64,000 nucleotides of DNA, from assembly GCA_902762795.1 (NCBI GenBank), contig CACWPM010000021.1, positions 1 through 64,000 of the forward strand. The letters are read 5' to 3'. The translations under genes and the position numbers were made by a program. The DNA is from Fibrobacter succinogenes (GTDB lineage Bacteria > Fibrobacterota > Fibrobacteria > Fibrobacterales > Fibrobacteraceae). The notes below the pieces were generated by a model that saw only the letters and a list, made by a program, of their open reading frames with translations, was not told where the DNA came from and made no database searches. Positions 15,119 through 22,837 of the stretch are shown here, one piece after another (position 1 is the stretch's first letter; each line of letters opens with the position of its first letter).

Positions 15119-17341
15119 CTATTCTAAATCATCGGAATCGTCGATATTTGAAAAAGATGGAACGATAATATCGTAATTACATCGAATCGTGGCTAATGTA
15201 AAGCCTGCGTCATCCAAGATACGTTTACGATTGTATTCGAAATGGTCGCTCTGGATTGCTCTCTGCATAAGCATTACGTAATCTTCAATAGCTTGGTTAA
15301 CCTTGTCGAAGGTCGGACGAAAAGCTTTACGCTTGCTTTCCACACGCGGGGTCGGCAACTGACGAGCAAGATCCAAGGCGAGAACCTGGACTGAGTCTAA
15401 CTGACCCTGCATTGCATCGAATGCCTGACGAGCGCTATCGCGAACAGCATTAGTCACCATCGGCTGTTCCGTGCGGTTTATAGCTTCGTACAAAGCTTCA
15501 ATGGCTTTCTGATTGTCCCTCTTTATCTTGTAGCAGTAACCGATCACGGAATAGGCTTCTGACACGAGGAAAGATTCTGGAAGGTTGTCAATAATCCATT
15601 TGGCATACTTTATAGCTTCATCCGGCTTGTTGGCCTTGATAAATGCCCATGCAATGCCGAGCATTGCTTCGTCGAACACCGGAGAATCCTTTTGAACCAG
15701 ACCGTACATCTGAGCGGCAGCTGCGAGATCCGGCTTTTCTGCAGAGAAGTAGATGTGTCCGAGCTTGACCTTGGCTGCATCCTGAATGTCGCGTTCGGAC
15801 TTGTTGGAAACCGGCTGTTCTATAATAGCGCGGAAGCAGTTTTCTGCATCGTCCCACATCTGCATACGGCTATAGGCGATGCCCATTGTATAGCGGGCGT
15901 AGACGTAGTTGGCGTTACCTGGATGGATTGTGGCGAGCTGGTCTACAGCATCATAATAGAACCCCCGTTCGAACAGGATTTGACCGGCAACGTAGTCAGC
16001 GTCAGCCTTCGCATCGCTTTTGCCGAACTTCTGAGCAATGTACTGGTACTTATTCATTGCTTCTGTATATTTTCCTTCCTTATAGTCGATGTTCATCAAC
16101 TGGAAGTGATACTTGGCGCGTAGATTACTCTGCGGATAGCGCTTGATGGCGTCTATATAGACAGACTTTGCTGCCTTGTACATATAGAGGTTTTCAAAGG
16201 ACTTTGCCTTGTAGAAAGCGGCCTGGTCCACAAGGCGGAATAATGGGTACTTCGTCTGGATTTCACCAAAGGCGTAAGCAGCTTCCAAAAATTGGCGGTT
16301 CAAGTAGAGACTCTCGGCTGCATGGTAGTCGTTTTCGGGCTCAATCTTCAAGCGGCGATAACGTTCTTTGCCGATTTTCTCTTCGCGGGTATCACCGAAT
16401 CGGGTCGTGAGCTTGGCTGCCCACACAAAACCACGGTTCTTTTTAGCCCAGAGGTCGTCGTGGGACATTTCGAGGTTGAGTGCGAGGTAACGGAAGATGC
16501 TCAAGTCCTTGAAATTAACAGTAGCACCGAGGACCGGATTGCCATCCTTCGTGTAGCGAGCGCGAACGCCGAGGTGAGGAAAAAGATAATAGGTCAAGGA
16601 AAAGCTCATTTCGAGGTCGCAACCCTTGCCATCTTTAGAATCGTGGATGAGGTCCAAAACGGAGAATTCCGCCTTGAATTCGAGGAGACGATTGAATCCG
16701 CGATAGAACAAAGAGATGTTCAAGTTCGTCGGAAACTTGTAAGCGTCGTCAGCGCCCATGAACACGAACTTGAATTTATCATCGCCATCAACTTCGCTGA
16801 TGGCCGGAGCAAGGAGGTTCTGGATGGCGACACCGATGAGCAAGTAACCATACTTTGAAGAAGCTAGCGGGTTCCAGCTCAAGCCTACATCAGCACCGAC
16901 TGTAAGCTGCTTGTTTTCATCAAACTGGTTGATGTAAAGCACATCGAGGTTGACACCGAGAGAGAGAAAGTGGAAAAGCCTGTAAGCGTAACCGAATTGA
17001 GCGGCAATTTCTCCATAAGATTCGCCACCTTTAATGGGAGCGCCGTTTTCAAAAAGGGTGAAGCCCAAAGTGTGCTTGTAGTCAAACGGGTACGTCAAGC
17101 TGATGTATTCTTGGCTAGCTTCGCCACCAGTGGAGCTAAAAAATGCTGCGCTGAATTCGAGCTGATCCGTTTCAGAAATACCAGCCGGGTTCACATACAT
17201 CGAGTTGTTTCCACCAAATTCGGCAAACCAGTCATTCTGCTGATACTGATTCGGCGTGTCGATGGCCTTTGCAAACAAGGATGTGCAGGCTACGGCAAGC
17301 CCGATAGCGGCCGCCTTGATGAAATTAGTACGCAACACCAT
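15119..17341 (-). CDS. Outer-membrane beta-barrel protein with TPR domain
   Basis: A 740-residue exported protein. Residues 1-26 form a signal peptide ending SLFAKA. Residues about 30-310 resemble PorV/PorQ-type barrels: an N-terminal NPAGIS motif and many alternating strands with aromatic ends. Residues about 340-620 are tetratricopeptide repeats (for example EAMLGIAWAFIKANKPDEAI, AYSVIGYCYKIKRDNQKAIE). The C-terminus is acidic (NIDDSDDLE). The barrel-plus-TPR layout suggests an outer-membrane protein that docks partner proteins, perhaps in secretion or gliding-type machinery; that is inference. It is transcribed alone on the minus strand. Confidence 0.75.
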   Translation of the reverse strand: MVLRTNFIKAAAIGLAVACTSLFAKAIDTPNQYQQNDWFAEFGGNNSMYVNPAGISETDQLEFSAAFFSSTGGEASQEYISLTYPFDYKHTLGFTLFENGAPIKGGESYGEIAAQFGYAYRLFHFLSLGVNLDVLYINQFDENKQLTVGADVGLSWNPLASSKYGYLLIGVAIQNLLAPAISEVDGDDKFKFVFMGADDAYKFPTNLNISLFYRGFNRLLEFKAEFSVLDLIHDSKDGKGCDLEMSFSLTYYLFPHLGVRARYTKDGNPVLGATVNFKDLSIFRYLALNLEMSHDDLWAKKNRGFVWAAKLTTRFGDTREEKIGKERYRRLKIEPENDYHAAESLYLNRQFLEAAYAFGEIQTKYPLFRLVDQAAFYKAKSFENLYMYKAAKSVYIDAIKRYPQSNLRAKYHFQLMNIDYKEGKYTEAMNKYQYIAQKFGKSDAKADADYVAGQILFERGFYYDAVDQLATIHPGNANYVYARYTMGIAYSRMQMWDDAENCFRAIIEQPVSNKSERDIQDAAKVKLGHIYFSAEKPDLAAAAQMYGLVQKDSPVFDEAMLGIAWAFIKANKPDEAIKYAKWIIDNLPESFLVSEAYSVIGYCYKIKRDNQKAIEALYEAINRTEQPMVTNAVRDSARQAFDAMQGQLDSVQVLALDLARQLPTPRVESKRKAFRPTFDKVNQAIEDYVMLMQRAIQSDHFEYNRKRILDDAGFTLATIRCNYDIIVPSFSNIDDSDDLE

Positions 17342-17556
17342 TTTATTTATGATTGAAAAACTCTTCTATAAAACCCACCTCAATATACTTTATTTTGTTT
17401 GGGTGAACAAGCGATTGGGCTTAGAAAAGTTTTGTACAGTCGATTTAAATCCGGGACCGATAAAAAGACAAAATTGCGTTTTATGAGAGGGCGTGACAGA
17501 AATTTTTTTGAAATAGTATATATTTGTGCATGAGCATAAAAAGGAGTAGATTGCTC

Positions 17557-17760
17557 ATGAGCAAGTTCAACAATTTATGGGTTTGGATATCGAAGAATGG
17601 CGAAGAACGTTTCAAACTGACGTTCAAGCAAATTGAAAACATCGCGGGTATTCCAATAGATCACTCCTTTTTGACGTATAAAAAAGAATTGCCGGATTAC
17701 GGCTATAAAATCGGCTAAATATCAATGAAAGAACAAACCGTATCGTTCGAAAAAATATAA
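17557..17760 (+). pseudogene. Small DUF7662-like protein gene with premature stop
   Basis: Starting at the ATG at 17557 (AAGGAG 10 bp upstream), 53 codons read MSKFNNLWVWISKNGEERF...GYKIG and stop at TAA 17716-17718. The frame then continues ISMKEQTVSFEKI to a second TAA at 17758. Relatives I recall have Lys at the stop position followed by the same continuation, so the gene seems truncated by a single substitution. Function unknown; the short product may still be made. The 215 bp before it (17342-17556) contain only the back-to-back promoter region of the TPR gene. Confidence 0.5.
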
Positions 17761-17766
17761 ACCCCC

Positions 17767-17797
17767 TTGACTCGTCCCTTGGGGCAGGCCTTATATT
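17767..17797 (+). promoter_or_regulatory. MerR-type promoter/operator of the regulator gene
   Basis: TTGACT (17767-17772) and TATATT (17792-17797) are 19 bp apart, the over-long spacing typical of promoters activated by MerR proteins. The spacer holds an imperfect dyad, CTCGTCCC TTGG GGCAGG. The gene downstream encodes a MerR regulator, so autoregulation is likely. Confidence 0.7.
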
Positions 17798-17831
17798 TCT
17801 AGCAGATTCGAATCCTAACCAAAATCGTACG

Positions 17832-18659
17832 ATGACAAACTACAAAACCAAACTCAAAATCGGAGAGTTCTCGCAGCTGATGCAGGTGACCGTAAAGACC
17901 TTGCGTCACTACGAACAGAAAGGTCTGCTATTGCCCCAAGACGTGGACAACCTGACGGGTTACCGTTACTACAGTATCGAACAGATGCAGAAGTTGAAAA
18001 GCATCCGCGAATTGCAAAATCTCGGATTCTCGCTGGACGAAATCAAGGAACTGTACGAAGACGATTCGCACACGCCGAGCATCCACCAGATGGAAGAGAA
18101 AATCAAGGAAACGGAAACGCAACTGAAACTTTTGATCGCCCGCCGCGACCAACTGCTCAATTGGAAGAATTCTCTAAAGGAAATGAATTCAATGGATAAA
18201 TTTAGCATCCAGTCTCTGCCGGAAATCATCGTGGCAAGTCATCGGGAAATCATTCCCAACTTCGAAGCGCTGGGCCCCATGTGCTATGAAAAAATAGGCC
18301 CTGAAATGAAACGTCTCGGTTGCAAGTGTCCCAAGCCCGAATACTGCTTTACTGTCGGGCACAACAAGGAATACACCCCGACAGACATCGATATCGAATA
18401 CTGCGAGCAAGTTGTGGAAATGGGAACTGATAGCGACATCATCAAGTTCAAGCGCATTCCGGCAGTCCCCAAGGCGCTCTGCATGAAGCATGTCGGTCCC
18501 TACGAGCGCTTCTACGAGTCGTTCATCGAAGCGTTCCGCTATATCGAAGAAAAGGGCTACAAAATCGCAGGGAAGCCCCGCACCAGTTACATCGACGGGC
18601 CCTGGAACCAAGAAGACCCTGAAAAATGGCTCTCGGTTATCCAGTTCCCCGTAGAATAA
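17832..18659 (+). CDS. MerR-family regulator with GyrI-like effector domain
   Basis: A 275-residue transcription activator of the BmrR/multidrug type. The N-terminal winged helix is clear (KIGEFSQLMQVTVKTLRHYE, LTGYRYYSIEQMQKL), followed by a coiled-coil dimerisation helix (residues about 75-120) and a GyrI-like ligand-binding domain (from about 130; AVPKALCMKHVGPYERFYES, IDGPWNQEDPEKWLS). Such regulators sense bulky, often toxic small molecules. Its own promoter carries the expected 19-bp spacer dyad. It is followed by a stand-alone GyrI-like gene that shares half-sites in the gap, so the pair probably forms one response unit. Ligand unknown. Confidence 0.9.
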   Translation: MTNYKTKLKIGEFSQLMQVTVKTLRHYEQKGLLLPQDVDNLTGYRYYSIEQMQKLKSIRELQNLGFSLDEIKELYEDDSHTPSIHQMEEKIKETETQLKLLIARRDQLLNWKNSLKEMNSMDKFSIQSLPEIIVASHREIIPNFEALGPMCYEKIGPEMKRLGCKCPKPEYCFTVGHNKEYTPTDIDIEYCEQVVEMGTDSDIIKFKRIPAVPKALCMKHVGPYERFYESFIEAFRYIEEKGYKIAGKPRTSYIDGPWNQEDPEKWLSVIQFPVE

Positions 18660-18670
18660 ACTATATCTAT

Positions 18671-18695
18671 AGTCTGCCCCGTTTTGGGACGGACT
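18671..18695 (+). promoter_or_regulatory. Inverted repeat between the two GyrI-domain genes, possible second MerR operator
   Basis: AGTCTGCCCC and GGGACGGACT form an imperfect stem. The half-sites CTGCCCC and GGGACG are the same words (in the reverse sense) as in the promoter dyad at 17771-17788. No T-run follows, so an operator is favoured over a terminator. Confidence 0.4.
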
Positions 18696-18751
18696 GTGAA
18701 CTATTTTTGTACAGCGCAACTTGATAGAAAAAAATGCTGGATGGAGTTGTT

Positions 18752-19387
18752 ATGCCTTTTGACTTTAAAAAAGAATACAAGGAATTCTACATGCCGAAAG
18801 GCAAGCCCGAAATCGTCACCGTTCCGAAGATGAACTACATCGCGGTGCGGGGCAAGGGCAACCCGAACGAAGAAGATGGCGAATACAAAAAGTCTATCGA
18901 ACTTTTGTACGGCATCGCTTACACGATTAAGATGAGCAAGAAAGGGGACCACAAAATCGAAGGATACTTTGATTACGTGGTGCCGCCGCTAGAGGGGTTT
19001 TGGTGGCAAGAAAATGCTGACGGAATCGATTACTGCCATAAGGAAAATTTCCAGTGGATTTCTGTCATCAGGCTGCCTGACTTTGTGACTAAAGCCGATT
19101 TCGATTGGGCGATTGAAGAAGCGACCCGCAAAAAGAAAATGGATTTTTCGAAAGTCGAATTTCTAGAAATCGAAGAAGGGCTTTGCGTGCAGTGTATGCA
19201 TTCCGGCTCGTACGATGACGAGCCTGCAACCGTTGCTGCAATGGACAAGTTCATCGCCGATAATGGCTACGAAAACGACATTTCTGACACGAGGCGTCAC
19301 CACGAGATTTACCTTTCCGATGCGCGCAAGGTCGCCCCCGAAAAATTGAAAACCGTCATTCGCCACCCGATTCGAAAAAAGTGGTAG
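18752..19387 (+). CDS. GyrI-like small-molecule-binding protein
   Basis: A 211-residue stand-alone GyrI-like (SOUL/GyrI superfamily) protein. The start at 18752 (MPFDFKKEYKEFYMP) is chosen over 18734 because GGATGGAG lies just upstream. Family features include VPKMNYIAVRGKGNPNEEDG near the N-terminus, the WWQENADGID region and the C-terminal RRHHEIYLSDARKVAPEKLK. Proteins of this type bind or hydrolyse toxic compounds, or act as ligand sinks. It follows the MerR-GyrI regulator in the same direction and probably belongs to the same response. Confidence 0.85.
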   Translation: MPFDFKKEYKEFYMPKGKPEIVTVPKMNYIAVRGKGNPNEEDGEYKKSIELLYGIAYTIKMSKKGDHKIEGYFDYVVPPLEGFWWQENADGIDYCHKENFQWISVIRLPDFVTKADFDWAIEEATRKKKMDFSKVEFLEIEEGLCVQCMHSGSYDDEPATVAAMDKFIADNGYENDISDTRRHHEIYLSDARKVAPEKLKTVIRHPIRKKW

Positions 19388-19420
19388 TTTCTAAAATGGA
19401 AACAACACCTCCGTGCCCCC

Positions 19421-19449
19421 TTGCCATTCCCCTCGAAACTTTGTATATT
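19421..19449 (+). promoter_or_regulatory. Promoter of the leucine leader
   Basis: TTGCCA (19421-19426) and TATATT (19444-19449) are separated by exactly 17 bp. The predicted start of transcription (about 19456) falls on the leader-peptide ATG at 19457, so the leader may be translated without a 5' UTR. Confidence 0.6.
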
Positions 19450-19450
19450 C

Positions 19451-19516
19451 ATGCACATGAGAAAAACCTTGAACCTTCTACTTCTACTTAGCATCGCTAC
19501 CGAAGCGAGGTTTTAG
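19451..19516 (+). CDS. leuL: Leucine-rich leader peptide of the leu attenuator
   Basis: A short frame reading MRKTLNLLLLLSIATEARF from the ATG at 19457, or two residues longer from an in-frame ATG at 19451. Six of seven consecutive codons after Thr are Leu, with one Asn between. It sits between a promoter and an intrinsic terminator directly upstream of a 2-isopropylmalate synthase gene, which is the classic layout of an amino-acid attenuator: starvation for leucine stalls the ribosome on these codons. The leader is too short for database-style gene calling but its composition and position are telling. Confidence 0.75.
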   Translation: MHMRKTLNLLLLLSIATEARF

Positions 19517-19590
19517 GGATTTTTCAAAGATTTTCAAACGAATTTCAACCTAAAAGCGCCCGCTTCGAGAACGAAGCGGGTTCTTTTTTA
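19501..19590 (+). promoter_or_regulatory. leu transcription attenuator (terminator/antiterminator)
   Basis: The terminator is CCCGCTTCG (19559-19567), loop AGAA, CGAAGCGGG (19572-19580), then TTCTTTTTT. The last codons of the leader peptide contain CGAAGCG (19501-19507), which is perfectly complementary to CGCTTCG (19561-19567) in the left arm. A ribosome stalled at the Leu codons would leave 19501-19507 free to block the terminator; one that reaches the stop codon would cover it. Confidence 0.7.
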
Positions 19591-19662
19591 TGGCGAAATT
19601 CTATTTTTGGAATTGAAAAATTAAAGGAACTTTGCGGTCTTGAAGCCGGCAAGGAGATAAAA

Positions 19663-20706
19663 ATGACTGAAACGAGAAAACCATTCTTCTATGACGTAAC
19701 ACTGCGTGATGGTAACCAGGCTCTTCCGAAGCCCTGGAACAACGCCCAGAAAAAAGATGTTTATCTGTTGCTCTTGAAGCTTGGTGTGCAGGGGGCCGAA
19801 GTCGGGTTCCCGGCCTCTAGCGAAATGGATTTTGAATCGGTCATGGAACTTGCAAAGCTCACCGCTCAGATGGCGGAAGAGGGCGACGAAACGGCAAAGA
19901 ACGTCGTGGTTTCTGGCCTTGCCCGCTGCATCGAAAGCGATATCCAGCGTTGCTGGGAAGCGGTCCAGTACGCTCCGCACCCGCGCATCCACACGTTCCT
20001 CGCGACAAGCCCGCTCTCGATGGAAAACGTGCTGCGCATGACTCCTGAACAAGTGAAGGAACGTGCCGTGCGTTGTGTCAAGCTCGCCAAGTCGCTCGTC
20101 GGCGACAAGGGCGATGTGGAGTTCAGTGCCGAGCATTTTGGCGACTGCCTCCAAAATATGGATTTTGTGATTGACGTTCTGAAGGCTGTTGTCGAAGCGG
20201 GTGCTACGACGATTAACCTGCCGAATACGGTGGAACGCTACCGCCCGAAGCTCTATGTCGATCAGGTCAAGCAGGTCTACGAAGCTCTGCCGAAGAACAT
20301 CACGATTTCAGTGCACTGCCACAATGACCTCGGCATGGCGACTGCGGCGACTGTCGAAAGTTTCTTTGTCGGTGCAACACAGCTGGAAGTCGCATTGAAC
20401 GGCCTCGGCGAACGTTGCGGCAACACGAACTTCTACGAAGTGGCGATTGGCCTGCACAACTCCGGCGTCGAAACGGGGCTGCATCTGGAACGCATTTACG
20501 AAACCGCAATTCTCATCAGCCATTGGAGCGGCGTGCCTATCTACATCCGTGCTCCTTTGATCGGAACCGAAGCTATCGTCCATCGCAGTGGTATCCATCA
20601 GGATGGAGCTTCCAAGACGAAGGACATGAAGAAGGGCGCTTACCGTCCGATTGATTACTCTATCATCGGCCGTAACCAGAACGATACGCTCAGCTTTACA
20701 AGATGA
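19663..20706 (+). CDS. leuA: 2-isopropylmalate synthase, catalytic part (split gene)
   Basis: Catalyses the first committed step of leucine synthesis, joining acetyl-CoA and 2-oxoisovalerate. The 347 residues form the TIM barrel: VTLRDGNQAL with the catalytic Arg-Asp, the metal-binding HCHNDLGMATAA, and GLGERCGNTN. After the subdomain sequence GRNQNDTLSFT the frame ends (TGA 20704-20706), where intact relatives read on through SQSG...; the missing part of about 18 residues and the new frame suggest a short deletion. The next ORF begins at the overlapping ATG. The gene is behind a leucine attenuator with an AAGGAG ribosome binding site. Close relatives include citramalate synthases, but the leader favours leuA. 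Confidence 0.85.
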   Translation: MTETRKPFFYDVTLRDGNQALPKPWNNAQKKDVYLLLLKLGVQGAEVGFPASSEMDFESVMELAKLTAQMAEEGDETAKNVVVSGLARCIESDIQRCWEAVQYAPHPRIHTFLATSPLSMENVLRMTPEQVKERAVRCVKLAKSLVGDKGDVEFSAEHFGDCLQNMDFVIDVLKAVVEAGATTINLPNTVERYRPKLYVDQVKQVYEALPKNITISVHCHNDLGMATAATVESFFVGATQLEVALNGLGERCGNTNFYEVAIGLHNSGVETGLHLERIYETAILISHWSGVPIYIRAPLIGTEAIVHRSGIHQDGASKTKDMKKGAYRPIDYSIIGRNQNDTLSFTR

Positions 20707-21167
20707 CTTTGCAAGAAGCGTCCATGCTGCAGCCTATCCTCAAGCAACTGAGCGAAAAGGAAGGTGAACTCAGTGCCGAACGCGTGCTCGATGTGTTCCG
20801 TGAACAGCGTGTGAACGTGAATGGTCGCCTGGTGTTCAACAACATCGAGGTTATCCCGGACGAGAACCGCTTCATTTTCCACTTCAAGAAAGATGGAGAA
20901 ACTCTAGTGAAGTCCGTGACGGCGGAAGGCCCCATCGAGGCGGCCTTGATGCTCATGCGTGAAATCGGCATGCCGGTCGAACTCGTGAAGTACCGCCAGC
21001 TCGTTGTTCCCGAAAAGGACAAGTTGTGGGCCGGCCGTGGTTTAAGCCGCATCGTGTTGAAGGCTAATGGCGAAGAAGTCGAAGGCCGTGGCGTTTCGAG
21101 CGATACGCTCAAGGCGAATATGCGAGCCCTTTTTGGCGGCGTGAACTTGCTGTATAAGAAGGCGTAA
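20703..21167 (+). CDS. 2-isopropylmalate synthase, C-terminal part (split gene)
   Basis: 154 residues corresponding to the second subdomain and the C-terminal LeuA allosteric (dimerisation) domain. It opens MTLQEASMLQPILKQLSEKE, which in one-piece enzymes follows the SQSG segment, and continues with GELSAERVLDVFREQ and the regulatory fold (FHFKKDGETLVKSVTAEGPI). Its ATG overlaps the stop of the catalytic ORF (ATGA, 20703-20706), so it could be made by translational coupling and assemble as a separate chain. It could also be the downstream half of a frameshifted, inactive gene, or a sequencing/assembly error. No separate ribosome binding site is obvious. Confidence 0.75.
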   Translation: MTLQEASMLQPILKQLSEKEGELSAERVLDVFREQRVNVNGRLVFNNIEVIPDENRFIFHFKKDGETLVKSVTAEGPIEAALMLMREIGMPVELVKYRQLVVPEKDKLWAGRGLSRIVLKANGEEVEGRGVSSDTLKANMRALFGGVNLLYKKA

Positions 21168-21170
21168 ACG

Positions 21171-21205
21171 TCGTTGCACGTCATCGCGAGCGAAGCAATC
21201 CATAG
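21171..21205. repeat. Short palindromic repeat before the 21212 gene
   Basis: GTCATCGCGAGCGAAGCAATCC-type element (21178-21203 approx.), the same class as the first unit of the topB insertion at 12045. Its right end supplies part of the ribosome binding region (AGGAG) of the next gene. Confidence 0.55.
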
Positions 21206-21211
21206 GAGAAA

Positions 21212-21598
21212 ATGATGTTAGAACAACTTAAGACGCCGTTCAAAAAAGTCTATGGTAAGGTTCGTTCGCGTGCGGACGGATTCGTGGGACCTGTTAAGGA
21301 ATCGACGTCCAAGTTGTTGGCGCTTTTCCCGAACATCAAGGCGTTTGCCGGTTCCGAAGATTTGGCGAATGCGAACGATGCTGAAGGCGCTCCCGTGGAT
21401 GGCGAAAATGTCGAAGGTTCCGAAGACATCGTAAAGCCTGGCCTGCGTGCTCGCTTCAAAAATTTCAAAAAGTCGCTCAAGGGTTTAAGTGACCTTCAAA
21501 AGCTGATCCTCCTCACGATTGCTGTCGTTCTCCCCGCGGGCATCTTGATTGCGGTTGCGCTTGCGAGTTTCCTCAAAAGACGTAAGAACAAAACTTAA
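21212..21598 (+). CDS. Single-pass membrane protein, unknown
   Basis: 128 residues: a basic N-terminal part (LKTPFKKVYGKVRSRADGF), an acidic, low-complexity middle (residues about 50-72), a basic amphipathic stretch (RFKNFKKSLKGLSDLQK) and one C-terminal membrane segment (LILLTIAVVLPAGILIAVAL) ending KRRKNKT. The topology suggests a tail-anchored inner-membrane protein with its soluble part in the cytoplasm. It lies 44 bp after the leuA C-terminal ORF and may share that transcript. No family recognised. Confidence 0.65.
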   Translation: MMLEQLKTPFKKVYGKVRSRADGFVGPVKESTSKLLALFPNIKAFAGSEDLANANDAEGAPVDGENVEGSEDIVKPGLRARFKNFKKSLKGLSDLQKLILLTIAVVLPAGILIAVALASFLKRRKNKT

Positions 21599-21601
21599 AT
21601 C

Positions 21602-21660
21602 GGTACACTACTTGGTGGACCACCGTTTGGTGTACTATTTGGTACACTATTTGGTGGACT
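21602..21660. promoter_or_regulatory. Array of GGTGTAC / GGTGGAC half-sites upstream of the ATPase gene
   Basis: Within 59 bp there are two perfect dyads, GTGGACCAC and GTGTAC-TATTTG-GTACAC (21630-21635 with 21642-21647), plus single copies of GGTACACTA and TTGGTGGAC separated by TTTG/CTTG spacers. The density of alternating half-sites suggests an operator or a slipped repeat. It ends 40 bp before the ATPase start. Confidence 0.45.
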
Positions 21661-21701
21661 GATGAGAAAATTAATGTATATTTTATGCATGGAGGTCTAT
21701 T

Positions 21702-22826
21702 ATGGCTGATGCATTTATATATGGTTCTTCTGTTGAAGGCGAAAATTTCACGGATCGTGAAACAGAAACCAAAAGATTAAAGGCGAATTTTGAGCATGGT
21801 GTGAACACTTTGCTTATTTCCAATCGTCGAATTGGCAAGACATCTCTTGTTCGTCATGTAAAGAATCAAGTTAATGCAAAGAAAGTTTCTGTTGTTTATT
21901 TGGATATTTTTGATTGCCGTAGCGAATACGATTTTTACAACAAGCTTGCAACGGCGGTGCTTCGGCAGACTGCGTCTAAGATGGATGTGCTCATGCAGAA
22001 TATCAAGACCTTTTTGGGGCGTGTGTCCCCAAAAATTAGCGTGAGTCCTGATCCGACTATGGATTTTTCGTTGTCTCTTGGCATTACACCCAAAGAATAT
22101 GCCCCTGAACAAATTTTAAATCTTGCGGAAATCATTGCTCAGAAACAGGGAAAGCGAATTGTCGTTTGCATTGATGAATTTCAACAAATTGGTGAATTTC
22201 CTGATTCTGTGACTGTGCAGAAACGTCTTCGTGGAGCATGGCAGTTGCAGCAGAATGTTTCTTATTGCTTGTTTGGTAGTAAAAAACATTTGATGACGAA
22301 CATGTTCCAAAATAAAAGTATGCCCTTTTTCCAATTTGGTGATGCCATATTTTTAGGTGTTATTCCTGTAAAAAAATGGGTGCCGTTTATTTGTGAAAAA
22401 TTCAAGAAGCATGGACTTTCTATTCATGAAGAATTTGCTGCTCGAATTAGCGATGAAGTCGAAGGTTATTCATCTTATGTACAGCAATTAGCGTGGCTGG
22501 TCATGCTGAAAACAGAAAGTGTTGTGACCAAGGAAATTGTAGATGCAGCCGTTAACGAACTTATCGCCCAAAATACAGCTTTGTTTATGCAACAGACTGA
22601 GGGGCTGACGAGCTATCAGATGAACATGTTACGAGCACTTGCTAGTGGCGTTCATGATGGATTCTTGTCTAAAGAAGTAATGGACGAGTTTAGGTTAGGA
22701 ACGAAATCGAATATTTCAAAGGTGAAAAAAATTTTGATAGATCGCGATTTGGTTGAAGTTCGTGAAAATGGATTGTATATTAGCGATCCCGTATTCCAAA
22801 TGTGGTTCAGAAAATATTGCTTGTAG
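21702..22826 (+). CDS. AAA-type ATPase (ATPase_2 family)
   Basis: A 374-residue P-loop ATPase of the archaeal/bacterial ATPase_2 type. Walker A is SNRRIGKTSLV (residues about 40-50), Walker B is VVCIDEFQQIG with the catalytic Asp-Glu, and the C-terminal third is a winged-helix region (LTSYQMNMLRALASG, SKEVMDEFRLGTKSNISKVK). The family is common in genomic islands and is often of unknown role; some members pair with nucleases, but no nuclease is adjacent here. A GGAGG ribosome binding site lies 7 bp before ATG, and an unusual half-site array lies upstream. The aminotransferase gene follows after 11 bp. Confidence 0.85.
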   Translation: MADAFIYGSSVEGENFTDRETETKRLKANFEHGVNTLLISNRRIGKTSLVRHVKNQVNAKKVSVVYLDIFDCRSEYDFYNKLATAVLRQTASKMDVLMQNIKTFLGRVSPKISVSPDPTMDFSLSLGITPKEYAPEQILNLAEIIAQKQGKRIVVCIDEFQQIGEFPDSVTVQKRLRGAWQLQQNVSYCLFGSKKHLMTNMFQNKSMPFFQFGDAIFLGVIPVKKWVPFICEKFKKHGLSIHEEFAARISDEVEGYSSYVQQLAWLVMLKTESVVTKEIVDAAVNELIAQNTALFMQQTEGLTSYQMNMLRALASGVHDGFLSKEVMDEFRLGTKSNISKVKKILIDRDLVEVRENGLYISDPVFQMWFRKYCL

Positions 22827-22837
22827 GAGTTTAATTC

